From NCBI RefSeq assembly GCF_001039355.2, contig NW_019775594.1:209316-273315 (forward strand): a stretch of DNA of 64,000 bases. Direction: 5' to 3'. Shown piece after piece: positions 35,869 through 46,597 of the stretch. The notes under the pieces were generated by a model, which did no database searches, was not told where the DNA came from, and saw nothing but the letters and a program-made list of their open reading frames with translations. A program made the position numbers and the translations under genes. This DNA comes from Lingula anatina (taxonomy: Eukaryota; Brachiopoda; Lingulata; Lingulida; Lingulidae). How positions within the stretch are numbered: position 1 is the stretch's first letter; each line of letters starts with the position of its first letter.

Positions 35869-36410
35869 GTAACTAATCTCCCTCGAGTTATTAAAGGAAT
35901 TCTAAAATAACTCAACGTTAAAAAATGATGATGTTTAAATCAAACATTTAAAATCTCGCCTCATCAAAATAATTCAAATTGTATAACAATATATAGTGCG
36001 TTTAGTTCGTTGAAATAGAGAACAAATTAGAATAACAGTTGTATATAGAGTAACATCGCTGCTGAGGATTCGAACCTACGTCTCTTTACGCTGTTGGTTA
36101 TTCATCCAGCCGTCTTACTGATGAGCCTGTGTGGAAGCTGCTGCCAGCCGACCGAAAATTACCGATTCTTACGGCCCCGTGTTTATAATTATTGTACGGA
36201 CATTAATTATGTAGGACTTGCGTTTCTGTGTATATGTGAAAGGAAATTATGTCCGACAGGAATACATGTCCTAGCTGCGTATAAATACAGCTGGGAATCT
36301 AGGTCCGGGTTGGACAGATATCCTAGGGAACCCACGTCCATAGGACATGTTTTCCCAGGAACGGAGGTCCGTAGGACCTCCGTTCCTGGGGGACATGCAT
36401 TCCTTTCACA
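35869..36410. mobile_element. Composite insertion replacing exons 1, 2 and most of 3 in copy E
   Basis: 35869-35960 resembles the decayed end of a LINE ORF (NLPRVIKGILK, with stops after it). 36060-36125 is tRNA-like on the minus strand. 36205-36414 is the right part of a CCGGTGTAAC-group element, with repeated GGACATGCATTCC/AGGTCCG motifs and the terminus CACACCGG. The last CCGG coincides with the point where transporter exon 3 resumes. Confidence 0.55.
36060..36125 (-). repeat. tRNA-like (SINE-type) sequence
   Basis: In reverse complement, a B-box AGGTTCGAATCCT lies about 45 bp after an A-box-like GGCTCATCAGTAAGACGG. The fold arms are not all complementary, so it is more likely a tRNA-derived SINE head than a working tRNA. 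Confidence 0.45.
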
Positions 36411-36889
36411 CCGGCTTTTACTGGGGACATATTTTGGTGTGCTGCAACTTTATCTTCATTAGGTAAGGTTTTGTATTTAAAGGTGTACTGAAAAAAAAAA
36501 GATTATTTAAGTACCCAAAGTCGTTATTTATCATTATCTAAAAAATAATCCATTCTGTTAGTTTTGACATAGATTTTGTACAGATGTTAATCTAGGATTA
36601 GATGTATGGTGGCGCAACAGTCAGGTGACGCAATTCTAAGGTGGTGTGAACTCATTCAGGTTATGTTGCAGGGTTCACTTTCACTCTATGTTAGCAAGAA
36701 GTAATCTGAAAAGAGCAGAGAGCAGCGGCGTTTTGTTTGGGACAGAATGCAGTGTGGATGATTAGGAGAGTGAATAGTTCGCGAGAAAAAAAATGATGAA
36801 AATCTGAGTTTTTGGCTGTCAAATGATCTCGCTAAAATTATTTGTTGACGAAACTTAGCCACAGTCGTTGAATTACCAAAGCTGAACAC

Positions 36890-37860
36890 ATTGCCGCCAA
36901 CTTGGAGACCTTACCTTGTGCAACAACTGGAGAGGGATTATGCTACCTTCTATACCGGGAAAAGTACTGCCAAAAATCATCTTGAAGAGACTTAAGACTG
37001 CCCTCGACAAGACCCTGCGAGACGTACCGTACAAGCACACGGGCTTCCGCCAAGATAGATCCTGTACAGACCACATCGCCACAATGAGAATCATCATAGA
37101 GCAGTCATTGGATTGACAGACACCACTGTACAGCGATTTTGTAGACTTCCCGAAGGTGTTTAACAGCGTGGGCAGGGAGGTCATCTGGAAACTGATGCAG
37201 CACTATGGCTTTCCCCCAAAGTACAACACCATCATTCAGCAGCTGTATGAAGATGCAACCTACCAAGTCATACATGAGAGAAAGCTAACTGATCCCTTCC
37301 AGATACAGACCGGTGTACGTCAGGGATGCATGTTGTCACCAGTAATTTTTCTGATGGTGGTGGACTGGATTGTGCCGCAATCCACTGCAGGCCATAAGAC
37401 CGGCATCCAATGGACATTCACCACTGGAAGACCTCGACTTTGCTAATGTCACGAGGAAAACGAAAGTTTGTAATCTTTTTGTCAAAAGGTGCTTGCGTAA
37501 CATCTTGAAACTCAGGTGACGGGAATTTATTTCAAACGAAGACCACTGGGATAGAACAAAACAAACAACAATAGAAATAGACATCAGAAGGAGGAAATGG
37601 CGGTGGATAGGCCATACGTTACGCAAACCAACATCAAACGTAACTCGCCATTCACTAGACTGGAACCCCCGGGGAAAGCAGAAAGTTAGAAGACCCAGGC
37701 AGTCTTGGCGAAGGAGCACGGACACTGAAATGAAGACAGCCAGAATGACATGGGCCGATCTGAAGAGGATCTCCCAGAATCATGTCCGTTGGAGGAGTGT
37801 TGTTGCGGCCCTTTGCTCCCCCCGAGGATATAGAGGCATAATGGAATGGAATGCATTCTA
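36890..37860 (+). mobile_element. LINE reverse-transcriptase remnant in intron 3 of copy E
   Basis: This is the better preserved of the two copies. 36916-37116 reads [18 protein letters not shown] and then [21 protein letters not shown]. 37156-37446 reads [20 protein letters not shown] and then [21 protein letters not shown]. These are standard RT blocks of a non-LTR element. The tail contains [14 protein letters not shown] and [18 protein letters not shown]. Stops and shifts make it inactive. Its position matches 19840-20765. Confidence 0.88.
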
Positions 37861-37907
37861 ATTTATTTAAAAATTCAATAAAAATCCAGTAAAATTCAAG
37901 AAGATTA

Positions 37908-37940
37908 TAATATAATATAATATAATATAATATAATATAT
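37908..37940. repeat. (AATAT)n repeat in intron 3 of copy E
   Basis: About 6 units, immediately after the LINE remnant, as in copy C. Confidence 0.85.
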
Positions 37941-39278
37941 TGAAGATATGTACTTTGGACATTTTTATTATGCTCTCAATTTCCAAATAGAAGTTTAGCT
38001 TTGCTAAACTTATGTTTAAGGAAACTGCCAAGAAGGCTAGGATTTGGGAGTCTACATGCTGCAGTGAAACACTGCTCTTTTCATATGTTACGTTTTATTA
38101 CCTTCAAATTTAAAGGAAAACAACTGATGTGCTTCTTATTGTCCGATATCAGATATCACAGAATCCAAGTGCCACACAATTTTGCTTCAATGTTTTTGTT
38201 TTAACTTTGTCACCTAGGCGTTTAATTGCCGATGCTTTGTCATTACGACATTACAGTCGCAGGAAGATGTTGTCCTACAATGGCGTCACTTGAAACTTAC
38301 CAACCAGACTTTTCTCATTACGGTGTCCTTTTCTTCACTATCAAAATTAAAAAAAGGTTGTCGAGCATTTATACACATAGTATTAACATTGTCAAAAATA
38401 GTCAACTTCTTTATTTATTTGTTTATATAAGTAGCCCTTTAAACTAAAAGAAATTGGTTAAAATGTGTTGATTTCGATTTCGATTTTATACACAACCACT
38501 GGCGCTGGTGTACGTTCACACATACACACATGAACTACAGTTCTGCTTTTTCATAAAAATGCACTTATACAAACGCCAAAGTCTATGAAAAAAGAGGCTG
38601 ACTTCATTTTCAGAATTTCACATTTTGAAAAAGAGGTATATTGTGGTGTCCATCGATTTAGGTACAACTCTGACCGTGGTTGTCGGGTTCGACCACTGGA
38701 TCGCCATCACGCTGTCGACAGCAGTGGTCCTGATATACACGTTGTTTGGGGGACTCTACTCGGTCTCCTACACTGACGTCATGCAGATTTTGTTCCTCTT
38801 TGTAGGTTTGGTAAGTTTCACTCGCTTTTGTGTGTTACAAAGGTGTATGAAGATCACACATACATATTTATAAACCTTTTAATTTGTAATAGCTAACGTT
38901 GTAGGTAATACAAAGATAACAATATCACCATGCATTACCACAAATGGTAATGTGTCCCTGCATGTGCCCACACACAGATGTACAGTAACTTTTGTTAATT
39001 CCCTGAACAGCAGCCTAAGTACAGTAAGAAACAACCGATTTAAGGTGGCTGCACTCCTGTTTACCAGTAGATTTGTCGAACTCGAGATCACTGAGAAGTG
39101 TTTTCTCTGGTTGTAACATCCTTTGGGAAAAATGGGAAAGTATTTTTCTTTCTTTCCCAGTGGCTGGCCATTCCGTTTGCAATGTCCAACCCCCTGATGA
39201 CGTCACTATCAGAGACAACAGAGAAGTGGGTAAGGACAGTCCCTAACCACGATATCAGCACTTACATAGACATACTGC

Positions 39279-40032
39279 NTTTAGGTAATGTTAAATCTTT
39301 GTTTTGGCCAAACATGGATTGTCCTGGAGAAAACGGCAATTTTCCCGTACTTACCAATGATCAACGACCCTATTCCTGCATTTAAAGTTAGTCCAGTGTT
39401 TTTTTTTCCTAAACGTTTGGTTATTTGTTTAAATCTCTTAAAATATTTTAACTGACGGAGCCCTCTCTGACATTTCTTTGTCACGCGATATCGAGGGATA
39501 TATCTGGTGACCTACTTAAAACAGGCAACAACAACACTATATAAAACAATAATATAAGGTTCATAAGATGTATTCGTCTTATTGCTCAAATGCATTTTTA
39601 TCTTCAATGTGTGCAGTTCTGGGCTTATCGTTTTCCGACGCACTGTACAAAAACTCGCAACTTACATATGAGGATTGCATCATGTGTCTACTTTCATATA
39701 GCACCATAAGTTATTTTGGTCTCAAATGAACGCGAGAATCGGTGTGACATCCTAACGTCATTGGCAACGGATGCCTTGACGACCGGGAAGAAAGGCATCG
39801 AAAGCCCTATTGAATAGCACAGATTTAAGTTTCACTACAATAACAGTCGTTTTAGTGGTAAAATACAATATAATATTTTTTTCTTGCGTTGTTTACTATG
39901 TATTTCTTGCGGAATTTTGAATCTCAAAGAAAGAGTTATTATGGCTTTAAGTTAAACAGTAACTGCCGATAATATAATATAATATAATATAATATAATAT
40001 AATATAATATAATATAATATAATATAATATAA
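39279..40032. other. Scrambled segment after an assembly gap (N at 39279)
   Basis: The N falls inside exon 5. Then 39297-39470 matches 46598-46745, and about 39800-39955 resembles the end of transporter intron 1 (GAGTTATTATGG versus GAGTTGTTATCC). This runs directly into the (AATAT)n of intron 7 (39970-40032). Exons 6 and 7 are not here. The order suggests either rearrangement or a misassembly across near-identical repeats. Confidence 0.6.
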
Positions 40033-41960
40033 TTGAATTGAATTGAATTGGATTGGATTAATATTGAAGCATACACAATAGTGCTATGTGAAAGCGTTTA
40101 TTAACGAGTCAGTCTTTGTGCTATAGTTTTATATAATATACATCTATACCAATACATTTGTACTTTTTTAGTTGCTCTGATTGGTCTTGGCGCCATTTCC
40201 GCTGCAGTCATGTCGTCTGCAGACTCCATCTTGCTTTCCTCGAGCTCCATGTTTTCCAACAATATCTATAAACCCGCAAGGATGGGGAAGGTATTTGCTA
40301 GACAGTTTCATCCTTTTTAAGATGTTATGCATTATTTTGATATCATTGTTACAGAAATTATTTTGCTTAAAAAAAACATCTGTTGAACAGCAGCGTCTTG
40401 GCAGTATGCAGTGTACCTGAAAAATATTTGTTTGAATAAGAAACAAATACGTTCTACTCATGTATGCATGTAAAAATAATATTTCAAGCATGGGTAGTAT
40501 AGATATATACCAGTATTATTTTAAATAAAAAATGTAAGGTATACATGGAAATTCTCAATCACAAGCCTAAAAATGTCAGTATACCGTTAGCTTACGGCCA
40601 ACCTGGGCTCGGAATCTCGAAAGGTTCGCTATGTTGCGCACGCGCTATAGTCCGATGAAGCGGGTAGTGTGGTCCGATATACCGGTTATTTCATGATCCT
40701 TAGGTGCCGAGTCTGGTAGTTGGTTAGGCCTGCTCTTGTAAATGTCAACATCAAGTTCACTAGAGAGCTGTAGGAAAACAATTATATTGCTTTCCTGGAT
40801 TCATTAATCACACGTGATTCAAACGACAGCCACCTGAGTCTGAAAGTCTACAGAAAGGCCACACATACCAACCAATACTTAAGTCGCACCACCCCCTACA
40901 TTACTGCTTCTAACAGGCCCTAGAATTTTCATGTATATCCAACAACCAAGCTAATGAACATTTTGCTCAAATGTAATGTAATTGGCAGAAATGTAAAATA
41001 TGGCCGTTAGCTTTCAGAATGATGAGCCATAGCAACATTTTAGGCTTGGTGCAAATATGAAGGCGCAAATAAGCAGCAATGAACTTTTTTCTTGCACTTG
41101 CCTCTAACCTTAAGTTTGAAGCAATAATGCTGCATGTTGCTGCAATCTTTCAATTATATATCTAAGGGTGCATGTGTTCAGCGCTTTTTATTCAGCATTG
41201 CTTCAGTGCACTATTTTGCATGTATACCTGTCACATAATTGCAATATGACAAATGTTACTTGCACATTTAGTGACTCGCGTATAGTTTGCCCTTCAGTAA
41301 CTAACTGCGACCTGCTTAAATTTTTCCAGGCCAGTGAACGTGAACTTATCTGGGCCATGCGAGTATTTATGACTCTCATGGCCATTCTGGCCACGGTTTT
41401 GGCTATCGAGATCACCAGCATCTTCAGCCTTACCATTCTGTGCTCCGACCTGATCTACGTCATCCTGTTCCCTCAGCTGACCTCGGTCTTGTTCGTAGAC
41501 GCAGCCAACATCTATGGATCAATTGCTGGATATATTGTAGGATTGATCATCCGAATACTTAGCGGGGAGCCGTTGCTAGGTCTTCGAGCAGTTCTGCGGT
41601 GGCCTTGGTATGAGGAAGAAACTGATTTCCAGCCGTTCCCTTATAGGACAACTAGTATGCTCCTCAGCTTTTTAAGTATCTTACTCGTGTCCTACGTCAC
41701 AAACGTTGCATTCCGTGCTGGTTGGTTGCCAAGGCGATATGACGTACTCAAAGGCATTGTTTGGCATTCAGAGAGTAAATCTAAAGGACCCGCGGATGAA
41801 CAGAGATCGGTTGAGATAGCAAAACATTTACTTCCGGACGATACTAAGGATAATATTGCTTTGGAGATACGCCCCAGACAAATGGTAGAGATAAGTGAAG
41901 CTAGAAACGACGATACATTTATGTGAGCAGATGAGCAGATGACGCCTTCATGTTGGAGCC

Positions 41961-42139
41961 GGCGTAACAGGAATCAAAGTCCTAAGAACGGTAGTCCGGG
42001 CTCCCAAATGATTAGTGAAGGTTAGGTTTACTTGGTGTTTGGGGGTAAGTATAGGGGAAGAAGGCTACCTGTGCAAAGTAATGACAAGCGGACTACGGTA
42101 CCTAGCGGACTTGCATTCCTTTTACACCGGGACCAATTA
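41961..42139. mobile_element. MITE directly after the copy E stop codon
   Basis: Begins CCGGCGTAACAGGAAT and ends GCATTCCTTTTACACCGG. The insertion site in the 3' flank is the same as that of 15720-15891, and the interior is related (AAGTCCTA, ACCTGTGCAAAGTAATG). It is shared by copies B and E but not by C and D. Confidence 0.8.
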
Positions 42140-43739
42140 CGTCTCACTGATATTCCCTGCGGTCTGCAAACAACATAGATCAAAAGTGACCATTTAGAAA
42201 TGACCACCTCACAGCTAGGTGTTATTGTTATAAAACAGTGCATTTTATTCCAGATACCATTATTATATAACTACATGTAGTGTGATTAATGGTACAAAAT
42301 AACGGTGAAAATATCCATATTTGGCACCATTTATTAGAATTCATAACCTGTACCTCCTCAATCCAAATTTTAACTGTTATTTCCACAAAGCATCAGAATG
42401 TGCTCATTAAAGGTCACGAATCTAATAGCGTGCGTACCAACCGTATTGCAATTCAGCCTATCTCCGGTAGGCGGTGAGGCTTGGATAATTGCTGTAGTTG
42501 AGATGAACAGCAATTCCGCCAGACAACCGGAAGCAATGAATAACATAAAATGTGATAATAACCATTGGTTGATGATTAATACTTACTGGGGCTTTTGCAA
42601 ACGTACTAGCCTACTGGAAAACACATTGATGCAAGTAAAACGGTGAAGAATATGTCTGATTATCAATTAATTCGCTATTCGAAGTGCAAATATCTGTCCC
42701 CACCCCGCACCTTTTACATTGCCCCGTCACACACGTGTATATGTTTGACGGTTGAAGCCCTATCTTTGTTCTCTATCCGCCAACGCATAGAATAAATTCT
42801 AAACCCTAATGAAATTCCATACAATGTGCACTCCTAAACGCTAGGATACTAGGCCGAGGCGACGAAGAGCGTCTCAAAATAAAGGCTCTGTCACACCTAG
42901 CTTAAAGATATATCTACACATGTATAAGTGTTGTGTGTGACAGCGTTTACACGCACAGCTTTGAGAAATATGAAATAACCCTGTTGCCAGCGTGTTAAAG
43001 TGAAGTTGTTTCTGAACATGGTCACATCATTCTCCTGCACACATTCAACGTTTGCCAACGCATACGAGTTAACGACGAACACTTTGCATTTGTCTGCGTA
43101 TAGGTTTTTTTTCGGTATCTGCTAAGTATGAGAGTGATTTAGCACAGCTTTCAGCCACCTAATGTGTTGAGTTATATAGAATCAGCCGGGTGTTACGATG
43201 GAACTCATTCACCTGTGACGCTCATGCACTAAGGACACCAAGGCGGTTATTTAACATTGTGTCAAATAAACATAAAGTATGTCCTTTTCAGATTCAAATT
43301 TCCCAGTCAAAAGGATGTATTCGTTGGGTATGAATAACGACAAACCAAACTAATCCTAAATGCATCACGGAGCCCACAGTGGAGTCTAAATACACTTTTG
43401 TGTTTGGAAGACTCTATTTATAGCCAAGTATTATATGTATGTGTAGGATATTTGGTTGATGAGTTGATTTGGAGGCGGTATTTAAGGCGACTCCCTTTGC
43501 GATCTTTGCTTAAGACCTAAGGCTTCTGCTCAATCCTACGGACGAGCAAGAGTCTTAAATTCACCGTTGAGTTGGAGGACTAACATTCTATCTGGTAGGC
43601 AAGTAGAGGCAGAGGTCAGCCTACAGTACTCTTATTTTGAGGAGGCCCAGAGACCCTACCATCTCTACTTGTCCCAAGTCATTTAACAACGCCTCGCAAA
43701 ACGTGTTGCTGAATCAAGGACAAGACCAAGCACTCCAAG
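42140..43739 (+). promoter_or_regulatory. Transporter 3' flank and promoter/5' UTR of EF-hand first exon 1
   Basis: 42140-42650 is the 3' flank of the transporter. About 42720-43739 is a module that ends at the first exon and recurs before exons 2 and 3 (45430-46425 and 50430-51481). A TATA-like box TATTTAAG lies at 43479-43486 inside the conserved GGAGGCGGTATTTAAGGC. The transcribed leader of about 230 bp contains no long ORF. Confidence 0.6.
43479..43486 (+). promoter_or_regulatory. TATA-like box, first alternative promoter
   Basis: TATTTAAG in a GC-flanked context, conserved in all three promoter copies and about 255 bp before the ATG. Confidence 0.5.
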
Positions 43740-43861
43740 ATGCAGATGATGAAGACATCACTCGCCGTGGTTATCGTTGGAGCGTTGCTGTGCGTTGATG
43801 ACGGGTTTTCCGCCCCTCCCCCTGGAAATAGTCGAAAGTTTAAGGATTTTGATAAAGATAG
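43740..43861 (+). CDS. EF-hand protein, alternative first exon 1
   Basis: 122 bp from the ATG to the donor AG|GTAAGA. It encodes a hydrophobic signal peptide ([18 protein letters not shown], likely cleavage after GFSA or near it), a short Pro-rich linker and DFDKD, the first half of an EF-hand loop. The exon ends in phase 2 and joins in frame to 56786. It differs from the other two first exons at a few residues (PPPGN, KFKDF). It is about 12.9 kb from the common exon, so either it is a distal promoter or its own 3' exon was lost. Confidence 0.75.
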
Positions 43862-44040
43862 GTAAGATAATGAAGTTTTTTGCTAAGACGCCTGATTTTA
43901 TTTTCATCGCAATTAGTGGTGAGTTATTGACATTCACGAGGGGTGTTTCATATGTATTAACCCTTGGGCATGGACGTTTAATGCTCTTATATGTAGTGGC
44001 GTTCGCCCTGAAAGCAATATTCAAATACGTATTTTGCCTG

Positions 44041-44836
44041 ACCTTTATAAATCTTATTTTATTTGAATGTATACCTTTTGTCTTGAAGTATGCATAATGG
44101 AGGATACATTGGCACTTTTTGAAATTTTTCATGAGGAAATGAGAAAATTAAAATATTTTTTTTCACCCAATGACTCCTATGAAAAGTCTATGCTAGTCCA
44201 AATCCTACAGTTAGTAAGATGAATACTTGTTTAAAAAATTATCAAGTTTCACCAAAATGTTCACCACCAAACTTTTAAATACTAATAAAATATACGTCAC
44301 AATGCAAACCATGTGAAAAACAATGGTATGGTGACTTAATATAAAATAGTGCCTTTTCTTCATGAGAGTCCAAAATCCCATGGGTATGAATATAAAGATT
44401 TTTCATGATTATTTTTTCATTTTTTGCACCCAATATTTTGCCACCAAACTTTCAAATATTCCTAATATATTCTTCATAAATTATACTAAAGGGACAAATG
44501 TTGAAATGATCACCATGTAAATATCAAATAAAAAGCTTTTTCATATGGGAGTCATTGGGTGATAAAATACACATTTTAATTTTGTTATTTTCTCATTAAA
44601 ATTTTCACCTGCAAACTAACAAAAAATGCAAATGTATTATCCATTATGCATACCACAATATAAAAGTCATATACTGAAATAAAATAATATTTATAAAAAA
44701 ATTTTGGGGGAGTCAAAATTTCATGGGGGGAGTCACATTTTCATAATGAAATTTTGACTGGGGAGTCATATTTTCATAATGAAAATCTGACTGGGCAGTC
44801 ACATTTTGGGGGAGTGAGATTTTCATGGTACACCGG
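44041..44836. mobile_element. MITE copy, 5'-truncated, of the 48988-49836 family
   Basis: Nearly the same as 49077-49836, including the repeated GGGGAGTCA blocks and the terminus ATTTTCATGGTACACCGG. The first 90 bp or so is missing. It lies between the first and second duplicated blocks, directly before the second transporter 3' flank. Confidence 0.8.
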
Positions 44837-46425
44837 CATCAATTGCGTCTCACTGATATTTTATGCAGTCTTCTGACAACATTGCTCAAAATGGCCGCTT
44901 ATAAATGATCACCTCACAGGTGTAATTGTTACAAACAGTGCATTTTATTCCAGATGTCATGATTATATATAACTAATATGATAAATGGTACAGAAAAGAC
45001 AAAATAGCCGTAAAGATTTCCATACTTGGTACTATTTATTTAGATTTATAGCTTTTCCTCAAACTGTGATTTCCACAAAGGTAAATAAGTGTCCAGTAAA
45101 TTGATAAGACACCACCAAAATTAATGTCACCAAATTTACACCTGTTGAGCATTAGGATAGTAGTGAAATTACCTCCGGTAGGCGGTGCGGCTCGGACAAT
45201 TGCTGTTGTTTAGATGAACACCAATTCGGTCAGACAACCGGAAGCAATGAATAACATTTTAAATGTGATAATAATCATTGGTTGATGATTAATACTTACT
45301 GGGGCTTTTGTAAACGTATCAGCATACTGAAATACAAATTAAATCAAGCTAAACGATAAATAATAGGTCTTATTATCAATGAATACGCTATTCGAATTGC
45401 AAATCGCTGCCCCCACCCCCGCACGTTTTACTTTGCCCCGTCACACACGCGTATATGTGTGACGGTTGAAGCCCTTTCTTTGTTCTCTATCCGCCGTCGC
45501 ATAGAATAAATTCTAAAACCTGCTGAAAATCCATACAATGTACTCTCCTAAACGCGTTGATACTCGGCCGAGGCGACGAAAAGCGTTTCCAAATAAAGCC
45601 TCTGTTACACCTAGCGTAAAGACATACCTACACATGTATAAGTCTCGTATGTGACATTGTTTATATGTAAACTTTGAGCGTATAAAATAACCCTGTATCC
45701 AGCGTGTTAAAATGAGGATACAAGCGACGTATAAAACTGTTTTTCAACATGCTCACAGCATTCTCCTGGTATTCACACATTCAATGTTTGAACGTTTGCC
45801 TACGCATACGAGTGAACGACGAGCACATTGCATATGAGAGTGAGTTTAGCACAGATTTCAGCCACCTAATGTGTTGAGTTATATAGAACCAGCCGGGTGT
45901 TAAGATGGGACGCTCATGCACTAAGGACACCAAGGCGGTTATTCTCCATTGTGTCAAATACACATAAAGTATGTCCTTTTCAGATTCAAATTTCCCAGTC
46001 AAAAGGATGTATTCGTTGGGTATGAATAGCGACAAACTAATTCTAAATGCATCACGGAGCCCACAGTGGAGTCAAAAGACACCATTTGCGCTTGGAAGAC
46101 TCTATTTATTGTCAAGTATTATATGTATGTGTAGGATGTTTGGTGTGACGACCTGAATTGGAGGCGGTATTTAAGGCGACTCCCTTTGCGATCTTTGCTT
46201 AAGGTCTACGGCTTCTGCTCAATCCTCCGGGCTAGCAAGAGTCCCAAATTCACGGTCGAGTTGGAGGACTAACATTCTATCTGGTAGGCAATTAGAGGCA
46301 GAGGTCAGTCTACAGTACTCTTATTTTGAGGAGGCCCTGAGACCCTACCGTCTCTAACTGTCCCAAGTCATTAAAGTCCTCACGAAACGTGTTCCTGAAT
46401 CAAGGAGAAGACCAAGCACACCCAG
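44837..46425 (+). repeat. Second copy of transporter 3' flank plus EF-hand promoter module
   Basis: 44837-45400 repeats the transporter 3' flank (ATATTTTATGCAGTC, TTCCAGATGTCATGATT, AGACAACCGGAAGCAATG). 45430-46425 repeats the promoter module, with its TATTTAAG at 46168-46175. It is close to 49837-51481 in sequence, so the last duplication is the younger one. Confidence 0.75.
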
Positions 46426-46547
46426 ATGCAGATGATGAAGACATCCATCGCCGTGGTTATCGTTGGAGCGTTGCTGTGCGTTGATGACGGGTTTTCCGCC
46501 CCTTCCACTGCAAATGATCGAAAGTTTGACGATTTTGATAAAGATAG
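46426..46547 (+). CDS. EF-hand protein, alternative first exon 2
   Basis: 122 bp, same structure as the exon at 43740: signal peptide [18 protein letters not shown], linker APSTANDRKF, then DDFDKD and the donor AG|GTAAGA in phase 2. It is open and splices in frame to 56786, 10.2 kb downstream. Confidence 0.75.
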
Positions 46548-46597
46548 GTAAGATAATGAAGCTCTTTGTAATAGAAGCTTAAAGCAATAATAACTCT

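Larger units (their letters stand above)
36411..41926 (+). pseudogene. Choline transporter copy E, broken (parts of exons 3 and 5; exons 4, 8, 9)
   Basis: Remaining exons: end of exon 3 36411-36462, exon 4 38662-38810, exon 5 39161-39278 (cut by the N at 39279), exon 8 40172-40290 and exon 9 41330-41926. Exons 1, 2, 6 and 7 are absent. All remaining pieces are open and have normal splice sites. Exon 4 and its flanks resemble copy C; exon 9 ends NDDTFM and is followed by a MITE, as in copy B. Without a start and with the core helices missing it cannot encode a transporter as assembled. The loss of exons 1-3 is an insertion/deletion in the sequence itself, while the loss around exons 5-7 sits at an assembly gap and may be artificial. 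Confidence 0.85.

Noticed and set aside
36060-36125. Possible functional tRNA gene on the minus strand
   Set aside because: Only the B box is convincing; it sits in a stack of transposon pieces.
43777-44097. 106-codon ORF starting inside first exon 1 in another frame
   Set aside because: It overlaps the signal-peptide exon in a wrong frame and continues into the intron and a MITE.
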